Counted from the stretch's first letter, positions 17,801-32,800 are shown. The stretch is 64,000 bases of DNA from Nocardia takedensis NBRC 100417 (GCF_000308695.1 NZ_BAGG01000109.1:1-64000); one strand, 5' to 3'. Notes: generated by a model not told the origin, from the sequence alone. Translations and numbers: made by a program.

Positions 17801-20800
17801 TGTCCGAAGGCGGCGACGTCGGTTTCGCGCACCTGCTCGAGCAGGCGGGTGAAGGACATGTCCGGGCTCATCCGGGTCCGCAGGACCAGGGTGTTGACGA
17901 ACATGCCGACCAGGTCGTCGAGTTCGGGTTCGCCGCGGCCCGCGTACGGTGTGCCGATGGTGACGTCGTCGGTGCGGGCCAGGCGTCCCAGCGTGGCGGC
18001 CAGCGCCGCGTGGAAGACCATGAACAGCGTCGTGTTGTGCGCGCGGGCCACCTGATCCATCCGGGCGTGCAGGGGCGCGCCGACCGTCAACGCGATCGTG
18101 TCGCCCGCGTAGCTCTGCGTGGACGGACGCTTGCGATCGGCGGGCAGTTCCAGCAGGGCGGGCAGATCGGCCAGTTGCGCGGTCCAGTAGTCGATCTGGG
18201 CGCGCAGCAGCGACCGCGGATCGTCCTCGGACCCGAGCACCGCCCGCTGCCAGATCGCGTAGTCGGCGTACTGCACGGGCAGCGGCGTCCAGGCCGGGGC
18301 CTCGTCCTCGAGCCGGGCCGCGTAGGCGCTCATCATGTCGCGGGCCAGCGGGTTCAGCGAGGACCCGTCGCCGCCGATGTGGTGCAGGACCACCGCGAGC
18401 ACCCATTCGTCGGATCCGAGGTCGAACAGGCGCACCCGGAAGGGGATCTCGGCGGTCACGTCGAACGGGGTGGCCAGCAGGGCCGCCACCGCCCGCGCCA
18501 GTTCGGCTTCGGTGACGGCGGTGGCGGTCAGCGGCCCGAGCGCCTGCGCGACGGGCAGCACGACCTGCACCGGGTCACCGCCCACCTGCGGGTAGATCGT
18601 GCGCAGGACCTCGTGTCGGGTCACCACGTCCTCGATCGCCGCGCGCAGCGCGTCCACGTCGAGCCGACCGCTGAGCCGGAAGACGATCGGGATGCTGTAG
18701 GCGGGCGAGTCGGGCTCGAAGCGGTTCAGGAACCACATCCGCTGCTGGGCGTAGGACAGCGGGATGTTCGCGGGCCGCGGTCGGGCGGTCAGCGCGACGC
18801 GGGCGTCGCCGGTGTGGGATTCGGCGCGCGCGGCCAGTTGCGCGACCGTCGAGGCGCCGAAGATCATGCCCACCGGGACGGTGGTGTCCAGCGCCGCGCC
18901 GATGCGCGCGGCGACCCGGGTGGCCACCAGGCTGTTGCCGCCCAGGTCGAAGAAGTCGTCGTCGGCGCCGACCATCCGGTCCAGGCCGAGCACCTCGGCG
19001 AACACGCCCGCCACGATCTCCTCGACCGGCGAGGACGGCGCGCGGAATCGCTTGGTGCGCAGCACCGGTTCGGGCAGCGCGCGGCGATCGAGCTTGCCGT
19101 TGGGCAGCAGCGGGATCTCGTCGAGGGCCACGACGGCGGCGGGCACCATATGCGCGGGCAGTCGTTCGGCGAGTTCGGCGCGCAGGTCGTCCTCCTCGAC
19201 GCCCCCGGGCGCGACCACGTAGGACACCAGTCGCAGCGGGGCGGACCCGTCGCGGCGGGCGATGGTGACGGCGAAGCTCACCTCCGGCCGCGCGCCGAGC
19301 AGGGCGTCGATCTCGCCGAGTTCGACGCGGAAGCCGCGGATCTTGACCTGGAAGTCGTTGCGTCCCAGGAATTCCAGCGCGCCCGCCGAATTCCAGCGGA
19401 CCAGGTCGCCGGTGCGGTACATGCGCTGTCCCGGCGCACCGAACGGATCGGCGACGAATCGGCCCGCGGTGACGGTCATCCGGTTCAGGTAGCCGCGCGC
19501 GAGCGCCGGACCCGCCAGGTACAGCTCACCGCTCACCCCGACCGGTACGGGCCGCAGGCGGGCGTCGAGCACCACGGCCCGTGTTCCCGGCACCGGGCCG
19601 CCGATGGTCGCCTGGTCGCCCGGCCGCAGCGGAGGCGTCGCGGTGGCCACGATCGTGGATTCGGTCGGCCCGTAGAGCACCCGGAACGCGCGGTCCTCGA
19701 CGCCCACCCAGCGCTGCACCAGATCCGCCGGGACCTCGTCGCCGCCGGACATCACGACCCGCAGATCGTCCAACCCCGTCGGGTCCATGGCGGCGAGGGC
19801 GGCCGGGGTCACGAACGCGTGGGTGACCCGCTCGGCGCGCAGCAGGTCGGTCAGTTCCTCGCCGCCGCGCATCCCCGCCTGCGCCACCACCAGCGCCGCG
19901 CCCGCGCTGACCGCGAGCAGGATCTCCAGCAGCGAGGCGTCGAACGAGGGCGAGGCGAAATGCAGGACCCGCGAACCCGATTCGAGGTCGGGCACGGCGC
20001 GCTGGGCGGCGATGTAGTCGGCGATGCCCGCGTGCGTGGTGGCCACGCCCTTGGGCACACCGGTCGAACCGGAGGTGAAGATCACCCAGGCGACGTCGGC
20101 CGCGCGCAGGGGCTGGGGCCGTTCGTCGACCTCGATCGGTCCGGCCGCCAAGGAGTCCAGGCGCGCGTCGACGGCGTCGTCGTCGAGGACGACCCAGTTC
20201 ACCGTGTCGGGCAGCGCGGCGTGCGCGGCGATCGAGGTCACCCCGAGTGTCGCCGCCGAATCCGTCACCATCTGCTCGATCCGCGCCGCCGGATAGCCCG
20301 GGTCGACGGGCACGTAGGCGGCCCCGGACTTCACCACCGCCCACCAGGCGACGACCGAATCCGCCGAGCGTTCGAGCGCGACCACGACCCGCCGCTCCGG
20401 ACGCGCCCCGGAGCGGATCAGCAACCGCGCCAACCGGTTCGACCGGTCGTCCAGTTCCGCGTAGGTCAGTCGGGTGTCCCCGGCCAGCACGGCGGGACCG
20501 TCGGGGTTCGCGCGCACCGCCGCCGCGAACACCTCCGGCAGCGTCAGCGCCTCGGTCGCCGCCGGTGCGCCCACCCGTGACAGCAGATCCGCGCGCTCGT
20601 CGGCGTCGAGCCAGTCGATGTCGCCGACCGCCACGGTCGGATCCTGCGCGACGGCCGCCAGGATCCGGGTCAGCCGCCGGACGAACATCGCCGCCGTGCC
20701 CTCGTCGAACAGGTCGCGCGCGTACATCATCATGCCCGAGATGCCCTGGGCGGCGGCCCCGTCGGCGTAGGAGTCGGAGACCACGAATTGCAGGTCGTAC

Positions 20801-23800
20801 TGCGAGGTCCCGATGTCGAGGTCCGCGCGCGACACCGTGACGCCGGGCAGCGCGACCTCCACACCCGAGAGGTTCTGGAAGGCCAGCGCGACCTGGAACA
20901 GCGGATGGTGCGCGGCCGAACGCCGCGGGTTCAGATCCTCCACGACCCGCTCGAAGGGCACGTCGGCGTGGTCGAAGGCTTGCAGGTCGGTCTCGCGGAT
21001 CTGTTCGAGCAGGTCCGCGAAGGACTGCGCGCCGTCGACGGGGGACCGCAGCGCCAAGGTGTTGACGAACATGCCGACCAGATCATCGAGGCCCTGTTCG
21101 CCGCGGCCCGCGACCGGCGTCCCGATCACCACGTCCTCGGCGCCGCCCAGCCGACTCAACAGCACCGCCAGCGCGGCGTGCAGCACCATGAACAGCGACG
21201 CGCCGCGCGACCGTCCCAGCGCGACCAGGCGCGCGTGCAATTCCGCGTCGATCTCCATCGGCAGTCGACCACCAGCCGAGGAGGCCACCTCGGGACGGGG
21301 ACGGTCCGAGGGCAGGTCGAGCACTTCGGGCGCGTCGGCCATGGTCGAGCGCCAGAACGCCAGTTGCGCGTGCATCAGCGATTCCGGGTCCTCGGCCGCG
21401 CCGAGCACCTGACGCTGCCACAGCGCGTAGTCCGCGTACTGGACCTCGAGCGGTTCCCAGACCGGCGCGTGGTCTTCCAGGCGCGCGGCGTAGGCGCTCA
21501 TCACATCGCGCGAGAGCGGACCCATCGACTGTCCGTCGCCCGCGATGTGGTGGACCACCAGCACCAGCAGGTACTGCCCGGTGTCGCCGTCGCGGTCGAT
21601 CTCGAACAGGCCCATCCGCATCGGCACGTGGGCGGTCACGTCGAAACCGCGGTGCACGAACGCGCCCACCACCTCGCGGACCGTCTCGAGCGGCACCCGC
21701 GTGCGGGTCATCTCGACCTGCGGATCGTCGAGCACCACCTGACGGGGTTCGCCGTCGGTCTCCGGATAGACCGTCCGCAGCACTTCGTGGCGGGCCATCA
21801 CATCGCGCAGCGCCGCGTCCAGGGCCGCGGTGTCCAACCGGCCGGACAGGCGCAGCACCACCGGGATGTTGTAGACGGGCGAATCCGGTTCCAGGCGGTT
21901 GAGGAACCACATCCGCTGCTGGGCCAGTGACAGCGGGACAGGTTCGGGGCGCGCGGCGGCGCTCAGCGGCACGCGCGCGCCACCGGTCAGCGTGCCCGCC
22001 AGGGCCGCCAAGCCGCCGACGGTGGGCTCCTCGAACAGCGAGCGCACCGGTACCCGCACGTCCAGGGCCGCGCCCACCCGGGCCACCACCAGCGAGGCGG
22101 ACAGCGAATCGCCGCCGAGGGCGAAGAAGTCGTCGTCCACGCCGACGCGCTCGACCGAGAGCACCTGCTCGAAGGCGGTCGCGACGACGGCCTCGGTCCA
22201 GGTGACGGGCGCGCGGAATTCCGGTGCGGCGAACTCCGGTTCGGGTAGTCGGTCGCGATCGAGTTTGCCGGTCGCGGTCAACGGCACGTCCTCGATCACC
22301 ATGACCGCGGCGGGCAGCATGTAGGCGGGCAGCACCTCGGCGAGATCGGCGGCCAACCTCTCTCCGGACACGGTCGTGCCGGGGGCGGGCACCACGTAGG
22401 ACACCAGCACCACCGGGCGGCGGTCGCCGCCGCGCGGCACGGTGACCGCGAAGGCGACGTTCGCGTGCGCGGCCAATGCCGCGTCGATCTCGCCGGATTC
22501 GATGCGCACGCCGCGGACCTTGACCTGGAAGTCGTTGCGTCCCAAGAATTCCAAACCGCCCGCGGCGTCGCCGCGGACCAGGTCGCCGGTGCGGTACATG
22601 CGTTCGCCCGGCGCGCCGAACGGGCAGGCCACGAAACGCGCGGCGGTCAGTCCCGGCCTACCGACGTACCCTTCGGCCAGTCCCGCGCCGAACAGGTACA
22701 GCTCACCCGCGACCTCCTCGGGCACGGGCCGCAGCCAGGTGTCGAGGACCGCGGTGGCGACCGGCCCGACGGGATGGCCGATGGTGATCGGTTCGCCCGG
22801 GACGAGCGCCCGACTGCCGGTGGCCCAGATGGTGGATTCGGTCGGCCCGTACAGGTTGACCATCGTGCGCCCGGGGGCCCACCGCTCGACCAGTTCCGGC
22901 CCGACGGCCTCCCCCGCGGTCGCCAGCACCCGCAGTCCGTCGAGCCCTTCGGTCGGGATCGTCGCCAGCGCCGAGGGCGTCAGCACGGCGTGCGTGACGC
23001 GGTCGCGGCGGATCAGTTCGGCCAGTTCCGGCCCGCCGTACACGTCGGGCGGCGACTGTACGAGCGCGCCGCCCGAGCCGTGGGCCATCAGCAACTCGAA
23101 CAGCGAGGCGTCGAAGCTGGGCGAGGCCACTTGCAGCACCCGCGAGGCGGTGTCGACGCCGAGTTCGCGGCGTTGCGCCGCCACCAGCGCGGCCAGGCCG
23201 CGCTGACCCACGCGGACGCCCTTTGGCGTGCCGGTCGACCCGGAGGTGTAGATCACATACGCGGTCCGGTCGGCGCGGATCGGTCCGCCCCGCTCGGCGT
23301 CGGTGACCGGTGACGCGGCGGTCGCGTCGAGTTCGCGTCGGGTCGCCGGGTCGTCCAGGACCAGCCAGTCGACGGTGTCGGGCAACCGATCCCGCGATTC
23401 GGCGACCGAGAGGCCCAGTGCCGCACCGGAATCGGCCAGCACGAAACCGATGCGCTCGGCGGGCAGGTTCGGGTCGATCGGCACGAAGGCGATACCCGCC
23501 TTCGCCGCGGCCCAGATCGCCACGACCGCCTCCGGTCCGCGCGGCAGCGCGCAGGCCACCACCGACGGCGCGGCGCCGGTGCGCCGCACCAGGAGTCGGG
23601 CCAGACGGTTCGAGCGGTCGTCGAGTTCGGCGTAGGTCAGGGAGATCGCGCCGCGCACGAGCGCCGTCGCCTCGGGTGTGCGCGCGGCGACGGTCGCGAA
23701 CAGGTCCGCGAGCGTCGCCGGCACGTCGTCCTCGGTCGCGGGCGGGAACGCCGGGCTGTGCTCGCCGGGGGTGATCGCGCCGACCGGGACGGCCGGGTTC

Positions 23801-26800
23801 TCGGCGATCCGGCTCAGCAGTTCCACGAAGCGGTCCAGGATGTCGCGGGCCGCGGGCGCGTCGAAGGCGTCCTCGCGGAAGCGCAGGGTCATCCGCAGTC
23901 CCGACGCCGGCGTCGGCGCGACGACCAGGCTCAACGGGTACGGGGTCGCGTCGATCCCGGTGATGCCCTGTACACGCAGGCCCGCGGAGTCCACGAGTTG
24001 CTGCAACGCGTCCTCGTGCAGCGGGAAGGACTGGTAGGCCAGCGCGGTGTCGAACAGTTCGGCGACGCCGATGCTGCGGTGGATGTCGGGCAACCCGATG
24101 TAGTGGTGGTCCAGCATCCGCGCGTGCTGTTCCTGGATCCGGCTCAGCAGTTCCCGCGCGGGCAGGTCGGGTTCGAGCCGCACCCGCACCGGGATGGTGT
24201 TGAGGAACATGCCGAGGGTCTGGTGCACGCCCGGCAGTTCGGGCGGCCTGCCCGAGACCGCGGAGCCGAACAGCACCTCGGTCTCCCCGGTCAGCACGCG
24301 CAGGTTCAGCGCCCACGCGACGCCCAGGGCGGTGTTGATGGTGACGGCCGCGTCGGCCGCCACGTCGCGCAGGCGCGCGAACAGCGCCGCCGGGAGTTCG
24401 GCGTCCACCTCGGCGGCGGTGACCGCGCCGGTGAGCGCGGTGCGCGCGACCCGGGTGGGCGCGTCGACATCCGCGTATTCCCGCGCCCAGGCTTCCCGGG
24501 AACTCGCCGGATCCTGCTGTCCGAGCCAGACCAGGTAGTCGCGGTAGGACGACGCGGGCGCGGCGGATTCGATCAGCGACGGCGCACCGTAGTACTCGAG
24601 CAGTTCGCGCATCAGCAGCGGCATCGACCAGCCGTCCAGGATGACGTGGTGGTTGGTGACCAGCAACCGGTAGTCGGCCTCGCCCACTCGGATCAGCGTG
24701 AACCGGATGAGCGGCGGCGCGCTCAGGTCGAAGCCGGCCGCGGCCTCGGCGCGGGCGAACTCCGTGGGATCGGTCGCGATGTCCGGATCGCCGACGGCGT
24801 CGAGGTCGACCTCGCGGAAGGGCGCCTCGACCCGGCGCACGACGATCTGACACGGCCCGGCCGAGGTCTCGGCGAAGGCGGCGCGCAGGATGTCGTGGCG
24901 GTCGACCAACGCCTGGGCGGCCTGCCGCAACCGCTCGGCGTCGATCTCGCCGGAGAACTCGATCATGGTCTGGACGGTGTAGTCGTCGGCCGCCTCGGGA
25001 TCGAAGATCGAGTGGAAGTGGATACCGGACTGCATCGGCGAGAGCGGCCACACGTCGGCCAGCGCCTCGTAGTGCTGGTCGAGGCCTTCGATGTCGTGCT
25101 GGGTCAGCGCGACCAGCGGGAAATCCGAGGGGCGGAAGGCCCGGCCCCGCGCGTCGGGTCCTGCCCACGGCGCGGGCAGCGCGCCGCCGGGCGCGGCCGG
25201 TTCGCCGCGCGCGATCGAGGCCAGCGCGGCCACCGTCTTGGCCTGGAAGACGTCGCGCGGTGTGATGGTCAGTCCGGCGGAGCGGGCCAGCGCGACCAAC
25301 CGCATCGAGACGATGCTGTCGCCGCCGAGGGTGAAGAAGTTGTCCTCGGCCGAGACGGCGTCCAGGTTCAGGACCTCCGCGAACAGGTGGGCCATGATCT
25401 TCTCGGCAGGGGTGGCGGGCGGCCTGCCGCCGGTCGCCTCCGACTCGAAAGCGCGCTCGCGCAACGCCGCGCGATCGATCTTGCCGGTGGCGGTCACCGG
25501 CATCCGGTCCAGCACCACGATCGCGGTGGGGTTCATGTAGGACGACATCGTGTTCGCCAGATCCTCGTGCAGGCTCGCCACGTCCAACTCCGCCTCCGGC
25601 GCGGCCACCACGTAGGACACCAGGATCGGCTGGCCCGCGGGCCCCTGCTGGGCGACGGTCGCGACGTTCGACACGGCGGGATGACGCGCCAGGTGGGCGT
25701 CGACGTCGCCGGGTTCGATTCGCAGACCGTGGATCTTGACCTGTTGGTCGTTGCGTCCGAGGTAGCGCAGTTCCAGCCCGTGCGGGCCGCGCACCCAGCG
25801 CACCGAGTCGCCGGTGCGGTAGACCCGTTCGCCGCCGGTGGATCTCGGGTCGGCCACGAAGCGGGCCGCGGTCACGTCGGGCCGGTCGAAGTAGCCGCGG
25901 GCCAGTCCGGGCCCGCCGAGATAGAGTTCGCCCGCGACGCCGACCGGGACCGGTCGCAGCCACATGTCGAGCACCATCGCCGACACGCCGCGGATCGGGC
26001 CGCCGATCGACACCGGGTCGCCCGGGTGCAAGGCGTCGGTTCCCGTCGCCCAGATCGTGGTCTCGGTCGGTCCGTAGTGGTTCATCAGGGTGCGCCCGGA
26101 ACCCCAGCGGCTGACGGTGTCCGAGCCGGTGGCCTCACCGACCACGGCGACCGTGGTCAGCGACGGGAGCGCGGCGGGGTCCATCGTGTCGAGCACCGAC
26201 GGGGTGATGATGGCGTGCGAGACCTGGTGCGCGCGCAGCAGTTCCGCGAGATCCTCGCCCGCGTACACCTCCGGCGGCGCGATCACCAGCGCCGCGCCCG
26301 CGCTGTGGGCCAGCAGCAGTTCGGACACGCACGCGTCGAATCCGGGCGAGGCGACCTGCAACACCGCCGAATCCGGTCCGGCGCGGAAGGATTCGGCCTG
26401 CGCGGCCACCAGGTCGGCCAGACCGCGATGAGCGACGTGCACCGCCTTCGGCTTCCCCGTCGACCCGGAGGTGTAGATGACGTAGGCCGCGTTGTCGGGA
26501 CGCGGGGCGCCGAGCGCGGTGGCGCGCGAGGTCGGCTCCGGGTCGTCCAGGGACAGCCAGTCCACGGTCCGCGGCAGTTTCGCGGCCACCGCGTCGACCG
26601 TGAGGCCCAGCGCGCTGCGCGAGTCGGCCAGCAGTTCGGCCAGTCGTTCGGCCGGGTTGCCGGGGTCGAGGGCGACGAAGGCCGCGCCGGTCCTCGCCAC
26701 CGCCCAGATCGCCACGACGAGGTCGACCGAGCGCGGGACCGCGAGCGCGACGAAGGTCTCCGGGCGCGCGCCGCGCTCGATCAGTTCGCCGGCGACCCGC

Positions 26801-29800
26801 TCGGCGCGCCGGTCGAGTTCGCGATAGGTGAGCGCGACGGGCCCGGACCGGACCGCCACCGCCTCCGGGTACCGCCGGGCGGTGTCCGCGAGGATCTCGC
26901 GCAGGGTGCGCTCGGCGACGGGCTCGGGACCGCGTACCGAGAACAGTTCCGCGCGTTCGTCTTCCGCGCCCGCGGCCAGGGCGGCGACCGGTGTGCCGGG
27001 GTCGGCGACGATCTGGCGCACCAGCAGAACGAACCGTTCCAGCAGCGAGCGCGCGTCCCGCGGGCTCAGCCGGTCGGTGGAGTAGCGCAGGGTCAGCAGG
27101 TACGCGCCCGGTTCGCCGCTGTCGGAGCGGCCCGCCCGCACCGGACGCGGCGGGGTGACCTGCAAACTCACCGGATAGGGCGTGGCGTCGCGGGCGACCA
27201 GGTCGACGAAGGCCAGACCGGCGTCGGCGAGGCTGCGCTTGAGGCCCTCGCGGTCCAGCGGATAGGACTCGAGCACCGTCACCGTGTCGAACATGTCGGC
27301 GATGCCGGTGGTGCGCTGCAATTCGGCCAGCCCGATGTGGACGTGGTCGAGCATGCCCGCCTGGTCGGCCTGGGTGCGGGTGAGCAGGTCGGCGACGCTC
27401 TCGCCGGGGTCGAGTCGGACCCGCACCGGCAGCGTGTTGATGAACAGCCCGATCATCGTCTCGATGCCGGGGATGTGCGGCGGCCGGTTGGACACGGTGT
27501 TGCCGAACACCACGTCCGAGCGCCCGGTCATGATCGTCAGCAGCAGCGACCACGCGACCTGCAAGGCCGTGTTGGCGGTGACGCCGTGCGAGCGGCCCAG
27601 GCCCAGGATCGCGTCGGTGGTCGCGACGTCGAGGCTCAAATCGACCGCCGCGTTGCGCGCGGTGGCCGTGCGGTCCGGCCTGCCTGTCACCCGCGTCGGT
27701 CCCTCGATGCCCGCCAGCGCGCGCTGCCACGCGCCCGCCGCGGCGTCGCGGTCCTGTACGTGCAGCCATTGCAGGTAGTCCCGGTAGGACCGCTGCGGCC
27801 CGAGCGCGTCGGGAGCGCCGTCGGCGATGTAGAGCAGCAGCAGGTCGGCCACGATCAACGGCATCGACCACCCGTCCAGCACGATGTGGTGGTTGGTGAT
27901 CACCAGGCGGAACTCCGCCTCCTCGGCGCGCACCAGGTGGAAGCGCACCAGCGGCGGACGGGCGGGATCGAAGGCGGTGGTGGCGCGCGCGGCCAGTCGC
28001 TCCAGTTCCCGCTCGCGCTCCTCGCGATCGGCGATGCCGGTCAGATCCGTGTACTGCCAGTCGACGCGGACATCGCGCGAGACGATCTGGCGCGGACCGT
28101 CACTGGATTCGACGAAGGCCACCCGCAGGCTGTCGTGCCGGTCGATCAGGATCTGCGCGGCCCGCCGCATCCGGTCGGGATGCACGGTGCCGCCCAGCGC
28201 CAGTTCGGCCTGCACGATGTAGCCGTCCACGCCGTCGCCGTCGTAGAGCGCGTGGAACAGCAGACCGGCCTGCAACGCCGTCAGCGGCCAGACGTCGATC
28301 ATCGACGGGTAGTCCCGCAGCCAGCCGTCGATGTCGTCCTGCTTCGCGGTGACCAGCGGGAAATCCGACGGGGTGTAGCCGCCCGCGTCGGCGGCGGCGA
28401 CGTGGTTCGCCAACGCCTCGAGCGCGCGCTCCCACAGTTCGGCCAATTCCTCGACGTCGGCGGGCTTGAGGATCTCGGAGGCGAATTCCCAGGTGGCGTC
28501 CAGTTCCAGCCCGTCCGAGCCCGGCACCGCGATCGCGTTGATGTCCAGCACGGCGGGCATGGCCATGCGCGGGTCGACCGTGCCGGTCAATCCCGTGAAC
28601 TCGGTGCTGGGGGCCCACGGACCCGCATACTCCCCGCTCACCGCCCGGCCCAGGTAGTTGACGCTGATCTGCGGGTCCGGCACGGCCCCGAGTTCGGCGC
28701 GCCCCACCGGGTCCAGGTATCGCAGCATGCCGTAGCCGATCCCGTTGTCGGGCACCGCGCGCAACTGCTCCTTGACGTACTTGATCGCCTGTCCCGCGGC
28801 CGCGCCGCCGGCGAAGGCGTCGTCCAGGTCGAGTCCGTCCAGGTCGAGGCGGACCGGGAAGCGGGTGGTGAACCAGCCGACGGTCGCGGTCAGGTCCGCC
28901 CCCGGCACGACCTGCTCCTCGCGGCCGTGGCCCTCGAGCGAGATCAGTTCGCTGCCCCGCGGGTGGCCGCGCCGGTCGCGCCACCGGGCCAGCGCCAAGG
29001 CCAGCGCGGCCAGGATCGGGTCGTTCGGTCCGCCGTGGAAGCGGGCCGGGACCGTGGTCAGGATCGCCTCGGTGACCCGGGCCGGGATGCGCAGTCGGAC
29101 CCGGCCCGCCGTCTCGCCGATGTCGACGGCGGGGTCGAGCGGGCGCGCCCCGATGAGTCGATCACCCTGGGCGAGAACGTCTTTCCACCGGTCGAGCTCG
29201 GCCGCGCGCCGGGCGGGCGCCTGCTCGATCTGACCGTGGATCCACCGCCGGACCGAAGTGGTCTCGGGATCGCTATGCGGGTCCTGGCCCGCCCCGAGCC
29301 GCTGCCAGGCCCGCGCCAGATCGGTGAGCACGATCCGCCACGACACCGCGTCGACCGCGAGGTGGTGGATGACCAGCCACAGCAGATCAGGGGCGTCCGG
29401 GTCGCGATCGATCAGTCGGACGCACTGCACGAGCACACCCGCCCCGGGGTCGAGTCGGTCGGCGGCCGCTTGCAGGTGCGCGTCCACCTCGGCTTCTTCT
29501 CGCGTCTCGAGGTGCGCGGTGCGCAACGTCGACTCGGGGTCCACCGTGCCGGGCTCGCGGACGTCGAGATACGGCTCCCCCTGCGTGTCACCGCGCAGGA
29601 CCGCGCGCAGGATGTCGTGGCGGTCCAGCAGCGCCGCCAGCGCGCGCATCAGATCGTCGTGTGCGATCCCGTCCGGGAGTTCGACCAGCGCCGCCTGGGA
29701 GAAGCGGTCGAAATAGCCGCGGTCGAGCATCGCGTGCATGATCGGCGAGAGCGGCACCGCGCCGACCACCCCGCCCGGCAGTTCGGCCAACCGGGTGTCC

Positions 29801-32800
29801 TCGCTCGCCTCCGTCGCGATCGCGGCCAGCGCCGCGACGGTCTTCTGCTCGAAGACGGCCTGGGTGGAGAACGCCAGGCCGACCGCCTTGGCCCGGGCCA
29901 CCAATTGGATCGACAGGATGCTGTCGCCGCCCAAGGCGAAGAAGCTGTCGTCCGCACCCACCCGGTGCACGCCCAGCACCTCGGCGAACAGGTCGGCCAG
30001 TTGGACCTCGCGCGGTGTCGAGGGCTCCCGACCGGCGGGAGCGGCGTCGAAGACGGGTTCGGGCAGCGCGGCGCGATCCAGTTTGCCGAACGCGTTCACC
30101 GGCAGGCTCGTCAGCGGCACGATCACCGCCGGAACCATGTGCGGCGGCAGCGATCCGCGCGCGAAGCGCTCCAACTCGGCCGGATCGAGCACATGCTCGC
30201 GCACCGGCACGACATAGGAGGCCAGCACCAGCGCGTCCGCCTTGTTGCGCACCGGCACGGTGACCGACTGGTCCACATCGGCGTGGCCGCTCAGCGCCGC
30301 GTCGATCTCCCCCGGTTCGATCCGGTAGCCCCGGATCTTGACCTGGAAGTCGACGCGCCCCAGCAGTTCCAGTGCGAGCGAACCACTCTCGTCGGTCCAG
30401 CGCGCGATGTCGCCGGTCCGGTACATCCGTTCGCCGGGCGCGCCGTGCGGGTTCGCCACGAACCGGGCCGCCGTCTGCCCGAACAGCCGGCTGTACCCGC
30501 GCGCCAATCCCGCTCCCGCCAGGTACAACTCGCCCGCGGCGCCCTTGGGCGCCGGTTGCAGCGACGGGTCCAGGATCATCGCCGCGACCCCGCGGATCGG
30601 ACCGCCGACGTCGGGGGTCCGCTCGGCGCGCACGACCGTGCCTGTCGCGGTGATGGTCGCCTCGGTGGGGCCGTACTCGTTGTGCAGTGTCCGGTCGCGC
30701 GACCAGCGCTGCACCACGTGCGGCGGGCACACGTCACCGCCGACCACGACCGCCCGCAGCGCGGTCAACGGCTCCGGGTCCACCGTCGCCAACATCGCGG
30801 GCGTCAACGTCAGGTGGGTCACCCCCGTCTCCGCCAGCAGGCGGGTCAGTTTCTCGCCGCCGATCACCTCCGGCGGCACGATCACCAACCGCGCACCGGT
30901 CGCGAAACAGGTCAGGAACTGCTCCACCGAGGCGTCGAAACTCGGCGAGAGCGCGTAGGACACCCGCGAATCCGCGTCCAGACCGAAGGCCGCGGTCCGG
31001 TCGGCGATGAGATTGGCCAGACCGGTGTGGGTGACCTGCACGCCCTTCGGCAGACCGGTCGATCCCGAGGTGTAGGTCATGTAGGCGAGATTGGTCGCGC
31101 GCAGCGGGCGGGTGCGCTCGTCGTCGCCGAGGGGTCCGCTCGCGGCGGATTCGCACAGCGCGGCGGTCCGCTCGTCGTCGAGCACGAGCGCCCGCACCGA
31201 CTCGGGCAGTCGATCGCGGTGCGCGGCGACGGTGATCCCCACCAGCGCACCGCTGTCGGCCACCATGTGCTCGATGCGCCGCGGCGGATAGGCCGGATCG
31301 ATCTGCACGATCGCCGCGCCGCACTGGGCGATCGCCCAAGCCGCCACGATCGACTCCACCGAGCGCCGCAGCACGATCGCCACCGCGGTGTCCGGGCCGC
31401 AGCCCTCCCCGATCAGGACCCGCGCCAACCGCGAGGACGCCGCGGCCAACTCGGCGTAGGTCAGCGTCCGCCCCTCGGCGACGACGGCGATCGACTCGGC
31501 GTGCTCGGCCGCGCCCGCCGCCAGGATGTCGGGCAGCAGCCGGGTGGAGGTCCCGCGCGCACCGCGCACCGGCAGCAGTCGCGCCCGCTCCTCGGGCTCG
31601 AGCAACGACAACCCGTTGACCGGGGTGTCCGCGCCGCCCGCCAGGAATTCCCGCAGGAACAGCACGAAACGCCGATGGTGGGCCGCCAACTCGGCCGGGG
31701 TGTAGATGTTCGGATTGCCCTGGAAATCGACGTGGGTGCTGCTTTTGCCCGCACCCGGGTAGATGTTGACGAACAGGTCGGCGGTCGGCCCCGAGGTCAG
31801 CACGTTCAGGCGACCGGTCGTCTCCCCGAACACCACCTCGTTCTCCACCATCATCAGGTTCACCGCGGGTCCGAACGAGGCCGCCTCGTCACGGGCGATC
31901 CCCATGTCGTGGAAGATGTCCTCCTGCCGGTACCGCTGCCGCCGCAACGCGCTGGTCAGCTCGCTCTGCGCCGCCGAGATCACCTCGTCCACGGTGCGGC
32001 CGCCCACCCGCACCCGCAGCGGCACCACATTGGCCACCATGCCGCCCGAGCGCCGCAGCACCGCCGAATGCCGCCCCGAGACCGGCAGGCTCAGCAACAC
32101 CTCGTCACTGTTGGTCATCCGGGCCAGATAGGCCGCGAACGCCGCCACGATGATCGGCGCGACGCTGGCCCCGCGTTGCTTCACGACCTCCTCCAGCAGC
32201 CGCGCGGTCCGCTCCGGCAACGGCCTGCTGACCAGCGTCGGATGGATGGTGGGTTTGCTCACCCGGCCCGCCAGGCTCACCACCGGCGGCGCGCCCGCCA
32301 GATGTTCGGTCCAGTACGCGCGGTCGTTGTCGAAGCGCGTCGACCCCGGATAGGCCAGATCCTGGTCGATGACCTCGCTCAGGTCGCTCGCCTTCGACGG
32401 CGGCGGCGTCCGCCCCGCCACCCAGGCGTTGTAGAGCTCGGTGATGCGGTGCAGCATCGTCACCGCCGCGTACCCGTCCAGCGCGACGTGGTGCGCGCGC
32501 TGGTACCAGAGGTAGTGCTGGTCCCCGACCCGGAAGATCACACTCGCCATCAGCGGGTCGGCGAGCAGGTCCAGCGGACGCGAGTAGTCCTCGACCATCG
32601 CCCGGTGCGCCGCGCCCACCGGGTCGTCGCTGCCGCGCAGATCCCGCACCGTCACCGGCGAACCCTCGTCGTGGTCCACGAACTGCCGCGGTTCGCCGTC
32701 GACCTCGACCAGGTGCAGATGCCCCGACCCGAATTCCCGGCTCGCGGTCTCGCACGCGCGCACCAGCAGGTCGGTGTCCAGCGCGCCGTCGATCTCCACG

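Noticed and set aside
14848..20580. A 1910-codon open frame on the plus strand inside the NRPS
   Set aside because: It is antisense to intact NRPS modules, its translation is Arg/Gly/His/Gln-rich with no domain, and very GC-rich genes produce such long antisense frames.
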